64,000 nt of DNA from Vandiemenella viatica (lineage: Eukaryota; Arthropoda; Insecta; Orthoptera; Morabidae), in assembly GCA_031002005.1 (NCBI GenBank), contig CM061920.1, forward strand, positions 48,958,610 through 49,022,609. Reading direction: 5' to 3'. The position numbers and the translations under genes were made by a program. Positions 46,246 to 56,740 of the stretch are shown here, in pieces (position 1 is the first letter of the stretch; every line of letters starts with the position of its first letter). A model generated the notes under the pieces. It was given only the letters and a program-made list of their open reading frames with translations, was not told the origin of the DNA and made no database searches.

Positions 46246-47738
46246 TCCGCAAGTAGAACCTTACTGTCACCAGACAAGCCAAGTGTCAAGAAACATGCCG
46301 TACCCTCATAAAGATTAAGACAAAACCGATAACATGCATTCAACTTTAAGCACAAATTTCAAAATCCCCATGAGAACATAGATCCACCTTGTCAGCTAGC
46401 TGATGGCTGTGTGTGCTATTTACTGGACACGACGGGGCACCGCGATACTCAACCACTTAGTGCTCATTTGTTGTCCTTTAAGGACTTAACGTGCCCAGAT
46501 AAAGAGGGGGAGTTCCAGCATAATAATATGCCATGTCACCAAACCCCAAGATTAAGTGCTGTTTACCAGACAAACAGTCTCTGAGGTAGTCGGTTGGTCA
46601 GATATGAGAAATCCTAATCGAGCACCACCAGTTATGACGCAGTAAATTTAATCAGTACCAGTGTTGATCTGACAGTTATGTAACTAACACCGAATTACAC
46701 AATGACCGAACCACATAAATTCAGACACCCACAAACATAATTTTCTTTCATTTATTTTTTTATCAACCATTTAATAATAAAAATTAAAGCTTTGAAGAAT
46801 TTCATTCGATTCCACTAAAGGCCGAAATGAATTTCTGGATCTGTTTGAGCCTCCCTTGAAGCTAACCAATATGAACTCCCATTTAGGTATGTTAATGCCC
46901 TAACTGGTTTCTTAAGGCCACAGAACAATAAACAAGCGGAAACCCCATCACCCAGGTAAATTTAGGGGAAATAGCGAATTTTTTTTGCAAAATTGGTGAA
47001 AATATACTAAATTGCAGAAATTTTGGCATCATTTGAAAGACGGCAAAGAACACTTGTATGATTCGATTTCAGTAGTGCTTTGAAATGAATACAACTGGTT
47101 GCAATAATTGAGGAGGTTAGTTCCAAAGCTGTATTTTTTTCCAATGGGACATATACCAGTTCACCCAATGAACTGTGTCGTGCTTATTAAAGCAGCAGAG
47201 GGTTTTTGAACGAGAAACAGTAGTTTAAGCCATCCACTTACTCCAAAATATCGATTTCATATGATCTATACATTAAAATATATATAAACCTTGCACTTAG
47301 AGGTATCAAGACATATTCCTTAACTCAGAATTCTGATGGATAAACGTATAAAATAAATAACACTCAGATTCCTTATATGTGTACGTTGTGAAGTATAATA
47401 GCTATTCTGTATGTTATTTATGGCTAAGTGCAGGAAAAACTCCACCTACATAATAGTGCAGGAGGATGCGTGGTACGTTCTTCTTGGAAATCAGACCCTA
47501 AAGAAGAAATTTTTAAGGCTTCATACTAAAACTGTAATCTCACAGCAGGTCAGAGCGGATGGAATAAGTAATCGTCTCAAATCGTACTGAAAACATCAGC
47601 ACCGTCGTTGTATTTTTCATAGAACTTGGGGCATGCACTTCGCGTACCATTTCATTCTTTCGGAAGAGTATGCCTGGTCCTCACTAAAACTGCATATTCA
47701 CACAAAGCAAACTCACAAGTGTCTAATTTAACCACAGG
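46246..47738. other. No recognisable gene
   Basis: Unique AT-rich sequence with chance frames only. Confidence 0.5.
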
Positions 47739-49456
47739 TTTTTTTTTTTAGCTGTCGTCAGTCTTTCGACTGGTTTGATGCAATCCTCCATCCCTTCCTA
47801 TCCCTTCTTCATTTCTACATACCGCTTACAACACACGTTATCAATTATCTGCTTCATATATTCTAATCTCTGTCTTCCTCTACAGTTCTTACCATCGACT
47901 GTTCCCTCCACTAACAAATTAACCAATCCAGCGTGTCTCAAAATATGACCTACCAGTCTGTCTCTTCTTTCTGTAAGCTTCTTCTACAACTTCTTTTCTT
48001 ACCCATCATTTCCAAAACCCATTCATTTCTTACTTTGTCAGTCCACTTAATTTTCAACATTCTTCTGTAGCACCACATTTCAAAAGCTTCAATTTTCTTT
48101 ATTTCAGGTATTCCTAAAGTCCATTTTTCGCTACCATAAAGTGCTGTGCTCCACACAAAGAGTTTTAAAAAGTTCTTTCTAATCTCCTAGATAAATATTT
48201 GAAACTAAAAGGTTTCTCTTTTTCATGAAGGCTCGTTTTGCTAGTGCTATTCTGCTTTTAACATCATTCCTGCTTCGGCCATCGGTTGTAATTTTGCTTC
48301 CTAAGTGGCAGAACTAACTTCCTTACCTCTCTGCTAACAAGACAATGTCATCAGCAAATCCTGGCATACTGATTTTCTCTCCCTGAAAACTTATGCCACA
48401 TGGAAATTTTTGTTTGACTTTCTTCATTGCTTCTTCTACGTACAAGTTGAATTTTAAGGGGGATAGAATACAACCTTGTCTCACACCCGTTTTAACTGAT
48501 GCATGTCTCTCGTGATTCTCTACCTTTATTGTAGCCACTTGGTTCTTATATAGTTTATAAAGTATTCTTCTATGTCGATACTTTAGACCTGATTTCTTTA
48601 AAATTTTGAACATCTTGTCCCACCTAACATTATTGAAAGCTTTTTCTAAATCAACAAATGCCATAAAAGTATCTTAAACACAGAATTGCTTCCCTTGTAC
48701 CGCGATTTTTCCTAAACCCAAACTGATATTAACCTACTATCTCTTCTATTACCCTTTCCATCCTTCTGTATATTATTCTGGTCAGTAATTTTGAAGCATG
48801 TGATGTTAGACTAATGGTGCAATAATTCTCACATTTGTCGGCTTGTGCTTTCTTTGGAAGTGTGAAGATGATATTTTTATTAAAGTCGGTTGGAATTTCT
48901 CCTGTTTCATAACTTTTTTTATATAAGCTTGAATAATCTTTTGATTCCTTCTTCTCCTAGGGATTTAAGAAGTTCTGCAGGGATCTCATCAATTCCAAGT
49001 AATTCAGAGCTTTATTAAATTCTGTCCTCAAAACAGGATCTCCTAAGTCATCAATGTCGACATTGCCTTCCTTTTCCGTTAAACTATTGTTCAAGTCGTA
49101 CCCAACATACAGTTTCTCAATGTATTCCTTCCATCGGTTAGCTCTATCTTCTGAGCTTAAAAGAGGTTTCCCATCGGCAGCTTTAATGTTCACATCTCTT
49201 TTCTTCATTTCTCCAAAATTCTGGTTGATCTTTCTATACGCAATATCTAATTTACCTACAACTATTTCCTTTTCCACTTCTTCACACTTCTCTTGTAGCC
49301 ATTTATCTTTTGCTATTTTGCATTTCCTATTTATTTGATTTCTAAATTGCTTGTACTGCTCTCTTCCTGCTTCGTCCTAAGCATTTTTGTACCTTCTTCT
49401 CTGATCCATCAGCTCCAGAATTTCTTCTGTGATCCAAGGTTTTCGGGCAGCTTGTT
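47739..49456 (-). pseudogene. RTE-like LINE, 5'-truncated, decayed
   Basis: Read on the minus strand from 49456: ARKPWITEEILELMDQ, a linker (49277-48957: KKRDVNIKAADGKPLLSSED, RANRWKEYIEKLY), and the RT core (48664-48323: FVDLEKAFNNVRWDKM, KTGVRQGCILSPLKFNLY, FADDIVLLAE). The C-terminus (48156-47950) carries MWSTALYGSEKWTL, MWCYRRMLKIKWTDKVRNE and VLE. The 3' end is a poly-A (T-run at 47739-47749) after a GTCAGTCTTTCGACTGG block. Stops and frame changes separate the pieces and the endonuclease is absent. Its 5' end coincides exactly with the left end of the big palindrome. Confidence 0.88.
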
Positions 49457-49539
49457 AGTAGTGTGGATTTGCCGCAACAGGCCCAAAGCCCCCTAGCGGC
49501 GAATTCGGAACTAAAGTTAGCCACGCCACCATTGTAACC

Positions 49540-50000
49540 TGACACCATCCCGCTGACCTTGAAACCTCAGTTTCCCCTCTTTGCAGCCTGATACCCCCTC
49601 CCTCCCCTCCCCTCCTTGTAACCTGACACCATCCCGCTGACCTTGAAACCTGCAGGTGTTCCTTCCGTGTAACCTGGCACCTTTTGCAGGTGCAAACCTG
49701 TTGTAACCTGATACGCTACCGCCGACCTTGAATTCGAAACCGCGGGCAGGTACAAACCTATTGTAATCTGATACCCTGCCTCTGACCTTGAATTCGAAAC
49801 CCCTCGCCATCAACCGGTTTGTAATCGATACGCCGCGCAAGAAACCGGTTTGTAGAGCGGGCGGGCAGGTACAAACCTGTTGTAACCTAATACCCCGCGC
49901 CGAGAACCAGTTTTTGTACAGCGGGCGGGTGAACAAAAACCGGTTCTCGCTACCTGGGGATGGCCACTTGTTTGAACACCTGACTTCCCTAGCACCAGCT
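49540..50000. repeat. Minisatellite-like array at palindrome end
   Basis: Imperfect units of about 75 bp built from TGTAACCTGAYACC, CTGACCTTGAATTCGAAACC and GGGCAGGTACAAACC. The reversed array is at 61395-61845. Frames of 202 (minus, here) and 282 codons (plus, right arm) stay open through it with a repeated RGFEFKV phrase; I do not call them genes. Confidence 0.8.
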
Positions 50001-50170
50001 GACCTTGGTGTCCAGCTGCCCTTGAGATATGAATGGCAGGCAAATGGATTGCAAGAAAATGTACTCTGCTGCTTTTGTCGTTCTGTGAGGTATGAGAATT
50101 CTGCGGTATGAACAGAGAAGTTCAACGGAATAGCATTGCCATGCTCGAAGCTTGTGGACTACGCGTTTCT

Positions 50171-50297
50171 ACCGAGAGAGGTGGTGTAACGGTTAGCGTT
50201 CTCGCCTCGCATTCGGGAGGACGGCGGTTCGAATCCCCGTCCGGGCATCCAGATTTGGGTTTTCCATGGTTTCCCAAATCACTCCAGGCAAATGCCA
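50171..50297 (+). mobile_element. SINE, 3'-truncated (left arm)
   Basis: Head and front body only: GTGGTGTAACGGTTAGCG, CGGTTCGAATCCCC, ending at CCAGGCAAATGCC. It belongs to the 300-bp local duplication. Mirror copy at 60836-60964. Confidence 0.85.
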
Positions 50298-50472
50298 AAG
50301 ACAAAACTCGTCAAGAAACACAGACAAGATATGAATGGCAGGCAAATGGATTGCAAGAAAATGTACTCTGCTGCTTTTGTCGTTCTGTGAGGTATGAGAA
50401 TTCTGCGGTATGAACAGAGAAGTTCGCCGGAATAGCATTGCCATGCTCGAAGCTTGTGGACTACGCGTTTCT

Positions 50473-50711
50473 ACTGAGAGTGGTGGTGTAACGGTTAACG
50501 CTCTGGCCTCGCATTCGGGGAGGACGTAGTTTCGAATCTCCGTCCGGGCATCCAGATTTGGGTTTTCCATGGTTTCCCCAAATCACTCCAGGCAAATGGC
50601 GTAATGCTTCCTTCACAAAGGCCACGGCCGAATCCTGTTCCTTGACCTCCGTCCTTTCCCGCCTCTAATAACCTCGACGTCGACGAGGCGTAAAGCCAAA
50701 AAAAAAAAAAA
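50473..50711 (+). mobile_element. SINE, full length (left arm)
   Basis: Complete head, body and GTCGACGAGGCGTAAAGCC tail with poly-A. Mirror copy at 60424-60663. Confidence 0.9.
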
Positions 50712-50864
50712 CAACTTATTCACCGAACAATCTTGAAGGTACACCATTTACCACGCGATTTCTACTGAAGCGACCAAGACTTACTAACTGCGATAAGTTC
50801 GGCGAAAGACGTTTGTGACGGCGAGTGTTTTGGACAAAGTTTTGTGCATATTCTTACGACTCAG

Positions 50865-50945
50865 ACCGAGCGTGGTGGGTGAGCGGTTAACTCTCTGGCC
50901 TCGCATTCGGGAGGACGCGGGTTCGAATCCCCGTCCAGGCATCCA
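50865..50945 (+). mobile_element. SINE head only (left arm)
   Basis: tRNA-like head with A and B boxes, cut off after CCGTCCAGGCATCC. About 90 bp of sequence upstream (TGCGATAAGTTCGGCGAAAG...) is repeated before the full SINE at 52987, so this is a truncated segmental copy of that locus. Mirror at 60199-60275. Confidence 0.85.
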
Positions 50946-51164
50946 TCGCGCGCTAGTGAGAACAAACAACTATCTGCGCATGCGAAGTAAATAAATATGG
51001 AGTCACGTTTATAGTGCGATACACTGAATGTCAATTGTGGATAGGAACGGAGCTCAGTTTCCTTATTTCACCTGTATAATGTTGTGGAAAAGCCTTGTAA
51101 AATCGAAGGGTGTTATGCCTCTTCAGTCGTCTCTCATCGTGAACTTTACAGGCGACAGAGGATT

Positions 51165-51300
51165 GAACGAAGGAACGGGGGAGAATTCGACTATGGTCCT
51201 TTGTGGGAACCATCCCGGCATTCACCTCAAGCGGTTGCGGAAAAACCTTGTAAAATCGAAACATGGTTGACCGGGCAAAACCGCAGTCGTCCTAAGTTCC
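51165..51300 (-). mobile_element. SINE, highly diverged (left arm)
   Basis: GAACGGGGGAGAATTCGACT, a CATCCCGGCATTCACC block and GCGG...AAAAACC follow the SINE body order with many changes and a lost head. Mirror at about 59865-60000. Confidence 0.5.
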
Positions 51301-51519
51301 CGACCAGTACAACCTGTATCAACCCAATTGTGGATAGGAACGGAGCTCCATTACATTATTTCACATGTCTAATGTTGCTGGCTGCAACGTTGTATGACAG
51401 ATCAATTTTGATACGGAGGTGGGTAAAGAACGTGCTTGAAGTGTGTAACCTATATGTAAGCAACCAGGTTAGTAGGATATCACCCGAAAAATTAATGCTA
51501 TGGAAAAGCCTTTTTTTTT

Positions 51520-51705
51520 CTGGCTTCACCTCGTTGACATCAAAATCGTTAGAAGTGGGAAAGGACCGGGGAGCAAGTAACTGGAAGAAATTCGGCAGGG
51601 ACCTTTTGAACAAACCAAGGCGAAAATTCAGATGTGGGTGCCCGGACAAGGATTCGAAACCGCATCTTCCCGAATGCGAATCTCATGTGTATTAGTGTCA
51701 GGCCA
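51520..51705 (-). mobile_element. SINE (left arm, unit 1)
   Basis: Diverged minus-strand copy with a T-run start, TCACCTCGTTGACATC tail block and GGATTCGAAACCGC B box. Part of the 670-bp duplicated unit. Mirror at 59463-59628. Confidence 0.8.
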
Positions 51706-51754
51706 CGAACTAAGGTATCACCATCGTAAGTGGATAAATTATTAGCGTACCAGT

Positions 51755-51905
51755 ATGGCTTTACACCTCGTCAACATCGACATCATTAGAGGCGGGAAAG
51801 GATTGATGCAGGGAACGGTCACCTGGAGTGAGCTCAGACGGAGATTCCAACCAGCGCCCTTCTGAATGCATGGTCAGAGCGTTAACACTCACCCACCACG
51901 CTCGA
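51755..51905 (-). mobile_element. SINE, internally deleted (left arm)
   Basis: ACACCTCGTCAACATCGACA tail block and CACTCACCCACCACGCTCG head, with the middle of the body deleted compared with 52432-52615. Mirror at 59245-59392. Confidence 0.8.
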
Positions 51906-52189
51906 TAATTTTCGTGGACAATACTGAAAAATATCTATTCTGAGAAGTAATTTTTTGCATGGCTGCTTCGATAATTATGAAATTTCCAAACATCTGAAAG
52001 TGACTGGTCACGCAGATATTGCTGCTACCAGAGACACAGGGAAATAGTGTGAACTTTGACAAAACATCATTAGCTGGGACGCTGCATGGTAAAGAACGTG
52101 CTTGAAGTGTGTAACTTATATAGTTATATGTAAGCAACCAGGTTAGTATAGGATATCACCCGAAAAATTAATGCTATGGAAAAGCCTTT

Positions 52190-52375
52190 TTTTTCTGGCT
52201 TCACCTCGTTGACGTCAAAATCGTTAGAAGTGGGAAAGGACCGGGGAGCAAGTAACTGGAAGAAATTCGGCAGTGACCTTCTGAACAAACCAAGGCGAAA
52301 ATTCAGATGTGGGTGCCCGGATAAGGATTCGAAACCGCATCTTCCCGAATGCGAATCTCATGTGTATTAGTGTCA
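52190..52375 (-). mobile_element. SINE (left arm, unit 2)
   Basis: Near-identical to 51520-51705; the second member of the 670-bp duplication. Mirror at 58785-58975. Confidence 0.8.
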
Positions 52376-52431
52376 GGCCACGAACTAAGGGATCACCATC
52401 GTAAGTGGATAAATTATTAGCGTACCAGTAT

Positions 52432-52615
52432 GGCTTTACACCTCGTCAACATTGACATCATTAGAGGCGGGAAAGGATTGATGCAGGGAACGGTCACCTG
52501 GAGTGATTTGGGGAAACCATGGAAAACCAGAATATGGATGCTCAGACGGAGAATCGAACCAGCGCCCTTCTGAATGCATGGTCAGAGCGTTAACACTCAC
52601 CCACCACGATCGGTA
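52432..52615 (-). mobile_element. SINE (left arm, unit 2)
   Basis: Retains the GATTTGGGGAAACCATGG body block that 51755-51905 has lost. Mirror at 58546-58730. Confidence 0.8.
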
Positions 52616-52986
52616 ATTTTCGTGGACAATACTGAAAAATATCTATTCTGAGAAGTAATTTTTTTGCATGGTGCTTCCATAATTATGAAATTTCCAACAT
52701 CTGAAATGACTGGTTACGCAGATATTGCTGCTACCAGAGACACAGGAAAATAGTGTGAACTTTGACAAAAAATCTTTAGCTGGGACGCTGCACTGTTAGA
52801 GACTAATACAGTAACTCTAATCAACTACACAATCTTGCTACTTATCCCGCTTTCTTTGGCAGAGGCATATTGCATACTGTACGGATATTGAGTGACCAAG
52901 ACTTACTAACTGCGATAAGTTCGGCGAAAGACGTTTGTGACGGCGAGTGTTTTGGACAAAGTTTTGTGCATATTCTTACGGCTCAG

Positions 52987-53231
52987 ACCGAGCGTGGTGG
53001 GTGAGCGGTTAACTCTCTGGCCTCACATTCGGGAGGACGCGGGTTCGAATCCCCGTCCAGGCATCCAGATTTGGGTTTCTAATGGTTTACCTAAATCATT
53101 CCAAGCGAATGCCGGGGTGTTTCCTTCAAAAAGGCGATGGCCGAATACCTTCCCGTTCCTTGTCTCCAGTCACATCCCGCCTCTAATGACCTCGACTTCG
53201 ACGAGGCGTAAAGCCATAAGTAAAAAGAAAA
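52987..53231 (+). mobile_element. SINE, full length (left arm)
   Basis: Complete copy with GGGTTCGAATCCCCGTCC B box and a GACGAGGCGTAAAGCCATAA tail. Mirror at 57922-58171. Confidence 0.9.
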
Positions 53232-53482
53232 AAAAATCTTAAGCCCAGTACGTTTTCCTTTACTTTAGAATTACCGTTAATATTTTCTATTGCAGAGACT
53301 AAATGCTGATCAGTTTATAAATGTGTTGTTTGGATTTTGTACGAATGGTACGCATAGTAATAGTAGTGTATATGTTCAGGCTAGCATTTTTTTTAAATAT
53401 TATTATTAATCAATACAGTGAGAGACGAAGAAGGGAGAGAGAGAAACCTGGTGCTGGCCCATTCAGGCCACATTTCTTGTGG

Positions 53483-54660
53483 TATAAACTCGTAACCTTT
53501 TTCCGGAGCAGAGCCTTCGTGGGTGGATCCTCAAAAATTAGACCATACTTTAGGTATGTTTTCAACCGGTGTGAGAAACATCCACTTTATTCATAAATGG
53601 TTACAACAGCTATCCACATGCATAGAAAACCCTAATCCGTATGCCCAGATCGGGATTCACACCGGTATCCTCCTGAATGAGAGGCCAACAGTCTCGGTGA
53701 AATTAAAGGTGACAAAATTATAAGTTTTTTTTTAATTTAAAAGTGACATGTTCACAGCATCAGCTAATCGTTTCCACAGTTTGAATAGCTGTATGGTGCA
53801 AATTGAAATCGACGTTTCACGAAATACGTCTTATACCCTTGCGTTTGACAAAATAGTCTTCAATTATAATGACAAGCCTATATACCTCGTGTTGCTAAGT
53901 TTCGCTTCACACACGTTTAAAGTAGCATCAGAGTCCAGATTGGTGAACTATGGGATAAGCGGTCTTCCACAAACAGGATTTCACAGGTTTACAACCACCA
54001 CCACTGGCCCCACAGTACGTGTCGTGATGTATCCCACATACAACAGGCTTACCCCCACCATCACCACCTCCTATAAACTCGTAACCTTTCTCCAAAGCAG
54101 AGCCTTCGTGGCTGGATCCTCAAAAAATCAGGGAATACTTTAGGTATGTTTTCAACTGGAGTGAGAAACATCCACTTCATTCATAAGTGGTTACAACAGT
54201 TATCCATTCAACCCACGTGCATAGAAAACCCTAATCCGATGCCCAGATCGGGATACACACCGGTATCCTCCTGAATGAGAGGCCAACAGTCTCGGTGAAA
54301 TTAAAGGTGACAAAATTATAAGTGTTTGATTTAAAAGTGACATGTTCACAGCATCAGCTAATCGTTTCCACAATTTCAGTAACTATATGGTGCAAATTGA
54401 AATCGACGTTTCACGAAATATGTCTTATACCCGTTGCGTTTGACAAAATAGTCTTCATTTATAATGACAACCTATATACCTCGTGTTGCTAAGTTTCGCT
54501 TCACGCACGTTTAAACTAGCATCAGTGGCCAGATTGGTGAACTATGGGACAAGCGGTCTTCCACAAACAGGATTTCTCAGGTTTACACCCACCACCACTC
54601 GCCCCACAGTACGTGTCGTGATGTACCCCACATACAACAGGCTTACCCCCACCATCACCA
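53483..54660. repeat. 590-bp tandem duplication next to the centre
   Basis: Two units (53483-54070 and 54071-54660) each begin TATAAACTCGTAACCTTT and run through TGACATGTTCACAGCATCAG to TACAACAGGCTTACCCCCAC. Each includes a relic SINE head (53636-53700; 54238-54298) and an open stretch reading LVNYG, SGLPQTGF and PTVRVVMYPTYN. The palindrome's inner edge falls inside the second unit. Confidence 0.88.
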
Positions 54661-54772
54661 CCTCCACCACAGCACGTGTCCTTCTTCCATGGACAGGACT
54701 GAACAGATTTACCCCCACCACCACTAGACCCTATTTAACGCCCCAACCACCTGCCAGCGTCAGTGTTTAGAA
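54368..54772. repeat. CCAC-rich tandem repeats upstream of locus 2
   Basis: Unique centre of the palindrome. From 54580 three imperfect units of about 65-75 bp contain TTACMCCCACCACCAC and CACAGYACGTGTC. The array ends about 45 bp before the ATG, echoing the minisatellite upstream of locus 1. Confidence 0.75.
54732..54764 (+). promoter_or_regulatory. TATA box and TCAGT initiator, locus 2
   Basis: TATTTAA at 54732-54738 and TCAGT at 54760-54764; the TATA start is 30 nt before the initiator A (54762), the standard pol II spacing. The ATG at 54773 is only 11 nt downstream of that A, as at locus 1. An unusually short leader if real. Confidence 0.6.
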
Positions 54773-55456
54773 ATGGCCCGCCCGATAATATTGTTCTCGT
54801 AGGTGTATCAGCTCAACGCTGGTGATTCAAAGCGTTTGACGATAGGTTTATCGTCCAAGCATGAATTTGAGCCAGTAGTGGTGCTCGAAAAAGTGGGGCA
54901 CAGTACCAAAGTTATATTAACGTATGAAGAATGGAGAGTGCTGACTGAAGTATTGGATGTAGTGTCCGATTTGTTCAACACAGACAGCTCCCACACAGAT
55001 GTTCCGATTGGTGATCACTCCGTCTCCTTCCGAATGGTGGCTGGGATAAAAACTGTATGTGTTTATCGCAATTCCTATCCTGTCAACTGTGTGTTCTTCA
55101 GAGAATCGACATGGCAAAACCTCCTTGACGTGCAGCCTGCAGTGACTGGAGCCTTGACCATCAAGAAGACGTGGTGCCCCCAAGTTGCAAGATATTACAA
55201 GGAGTTTGTGAACATTTTAGCCAATAAAGTGCTGCGTAGCTATCGGATGGCTAAGGTCCAAAAACTGATAAGTGTGCATATTAATAATGTTTATGTGACT
55301 CAAGTGACATATAGCCCCATTTCATCATTGGACTATACACTGCTTAGACATGAAATTATTGCATATAAAAATTTACTAGTATTGGATGATGTTAATAACA
55401 TAGTAAATAAGAATTATGATCCTGGATATGATGTTTGTGGTACTACATGCATGTGA
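54773..55456 (+). pseudogene. Unrecognised repeated gene family, locus 2 (one early stop)
   Basis: The frame would give 227 residues from the ATG at 54773, but codon 10 is TAG (54800-54802) where locus 1 has a sense codon; after it the frame is open for 217 residues to the TGA at 55454-55456. It is the most complete member. It starts VYQLNAGDSKRLTIGLSSKH and then has a TYEEWRVL helix. A middle with VFFRESTW follows, then YYKEFVNILANKVL, HINNV, HEIIAYKNLLVLDDVNNIV and a Cys-containing end (GYDVCGTTCM). No transmembrane helix, signal peptide or nuclease/polymerase motif is visible. Possible PC4-like N-terminal fold; low confidence. A readthrough, polymorphic or sequencing-error stop is possible. 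Confidence 0.7.
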
Positions 55457-56340
55457 AAAGTATAAATAAATAAATAAATAACACATTGTACATGATTCAC
55501 TTTGTTTTATTTTTACCCACCATCCAATAAAAAATCCTTTATCAAGTTATTTTTCATGAGTCCTTCATCACTTACTAGTCTTAAGACCCCAATCGTAATA
55601 GACACCAACACTCGATAAGACATAAATTTTGCCGGATATAAGTACTAAGTATGTGCCACTTTCCACGAATTTTATTAAAAAGTGTGAAAATGTGCAAAAT
55701 AGATAAAAAATAATGAAAACCGACCAGTCAGAGAAATAGAACAAAGTATCGAACATTACATGGAGCAAGAGAGAAGCATAATTTCGTGAAAAATATACAG
55801 TTTCAGTAAGAAGCATGAAAATCCTATAAATTCCCTTAAATTTCATGAAAATCGGTAAAAAAAATGATTAAAATACGTAAAATATTTCCAAAATTACGTA
55901 ATTTCCTTCCAAAACAAGATGTCGTTGGTTGACATGACAATTACACCTGCATGCACCACAGAGTGCAGTGCCCAACTATATGATGTGTTTTCATTACTAC
56001 ACTTGGTTACAGAAAAGTGTCATATATGTACAAAAATGTATGTTTCGGCTGTAGTGACAGTTCCCTAGACAAACCTTCACGGCCCCCTCCAACACACACA
56101 TCACATTACCGTCAGGGAGTGCAAAGGATGAAAACTACAGATGTTATCGATCTAAGGGGCAAAGGTTAGGAAAACTATGTGATGAGTATTCACAACGCAT
56201 ACAATCTTCCAATCATGATAGGGTGAGCAAAGGATGAAAGCAAAATATGTGTGCATCACAGAACTGAATGTATTCGATCAAAGGTGCTGACATAACGTAT
56301 CAGACATTAACGCACACACAAGTCGTAATAAAACCACTAT
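55457..56340. other. 3' flank of locus 2 and spacer
   Basis: Several overlapping AATAAA signals at 55464-55482 follow the stop codon. A flank shared with locus 1 (ACCCACCATCCAATAAAAAA, TTATCAAGTTATTTTTCATGAG-like) runs to about 55560. The rest is unique. The minus-strand frame at 55568-55846 has no motif. Confidence 0.55.
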
Positions 56341-56344
56341 CATG

Positions 56345-56740
56345 AAGGTGGAATACGTTAGCGTAAGTTCAGGTTAATTCTTATTTTTGATAAAATTGGG
56401 AGTGCATGAGAAGCGATAACTTTATATATAATGAGGGTGGGGGGATGCACTAGAGGTTAACACGTTAGCTAAGACATAACATGCTGGGCCTGCCTTATCA
56501 AGGAATGAGGTGGGATAAGTTAGTGCAAGCTCAGGTTAACCCTTATTTTTTTCATAAATTGAGAGCGCGTGTGATGGGAAATAGCGGTAACGAGGGTGCG
56601 ATGCACTAGAGGTTAACCACAGTTTTTGGGTTAAGAAACCATGACACCCTTGCACTAATTGATTTTATTGAGATTAAACGCAGGTTTGGACTAAAAAACC
56701 ATGATACCCTTACAGTAATTGAGGTTATTGTGGATAATTT
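56345..56740. repeat. Short tandem duplications in the palindrome centre
   Basis: 56348-56463 and 56509-56618 share AGGTTAAYYCTTATTTTT and GATGCACTAGAGGTTAAC. 56628-56680 and 56681-56735 share AAACCATGAYACCCTT and a TAATTGA-TTATTG stretch. Confidence 0.7.

Larger units (their letters stand above)
49457..54367. repeat. Left arm of 12.5-kb palindrome
   Basis: A 4.9 kb arm whose reverse complement appears at 56788-61915. The outer end reads AGTAGTGTGGATTTGCCGCA, mirrored by ...CCACACTACT at 61915; the inner end is CAGCATCAGCTAATCGTTT, mirrored at 56788. The arm contains SINEs, a 75-bp-scale repeat (49540-50000), a 300-bp duplication (50028-50480), a roughly 670-bp tandem duplication (51425-52088 / 52089-52795) and a 590-bp one (53483-54070 / 54071-54660). 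Every SINE in it has a mirror copy in the other arm, so they inserted before the arms arose or the arms are kept alike by gene conversion. Confidence 0.96.

Noticed and set aside
55568..55846. 92-codon minus-strand hydrophobic frame in the palindrome centre
   Set aside because: AT-rich sequence makes hydrophobic codons by chance; no conservation at locus 1 is visible.
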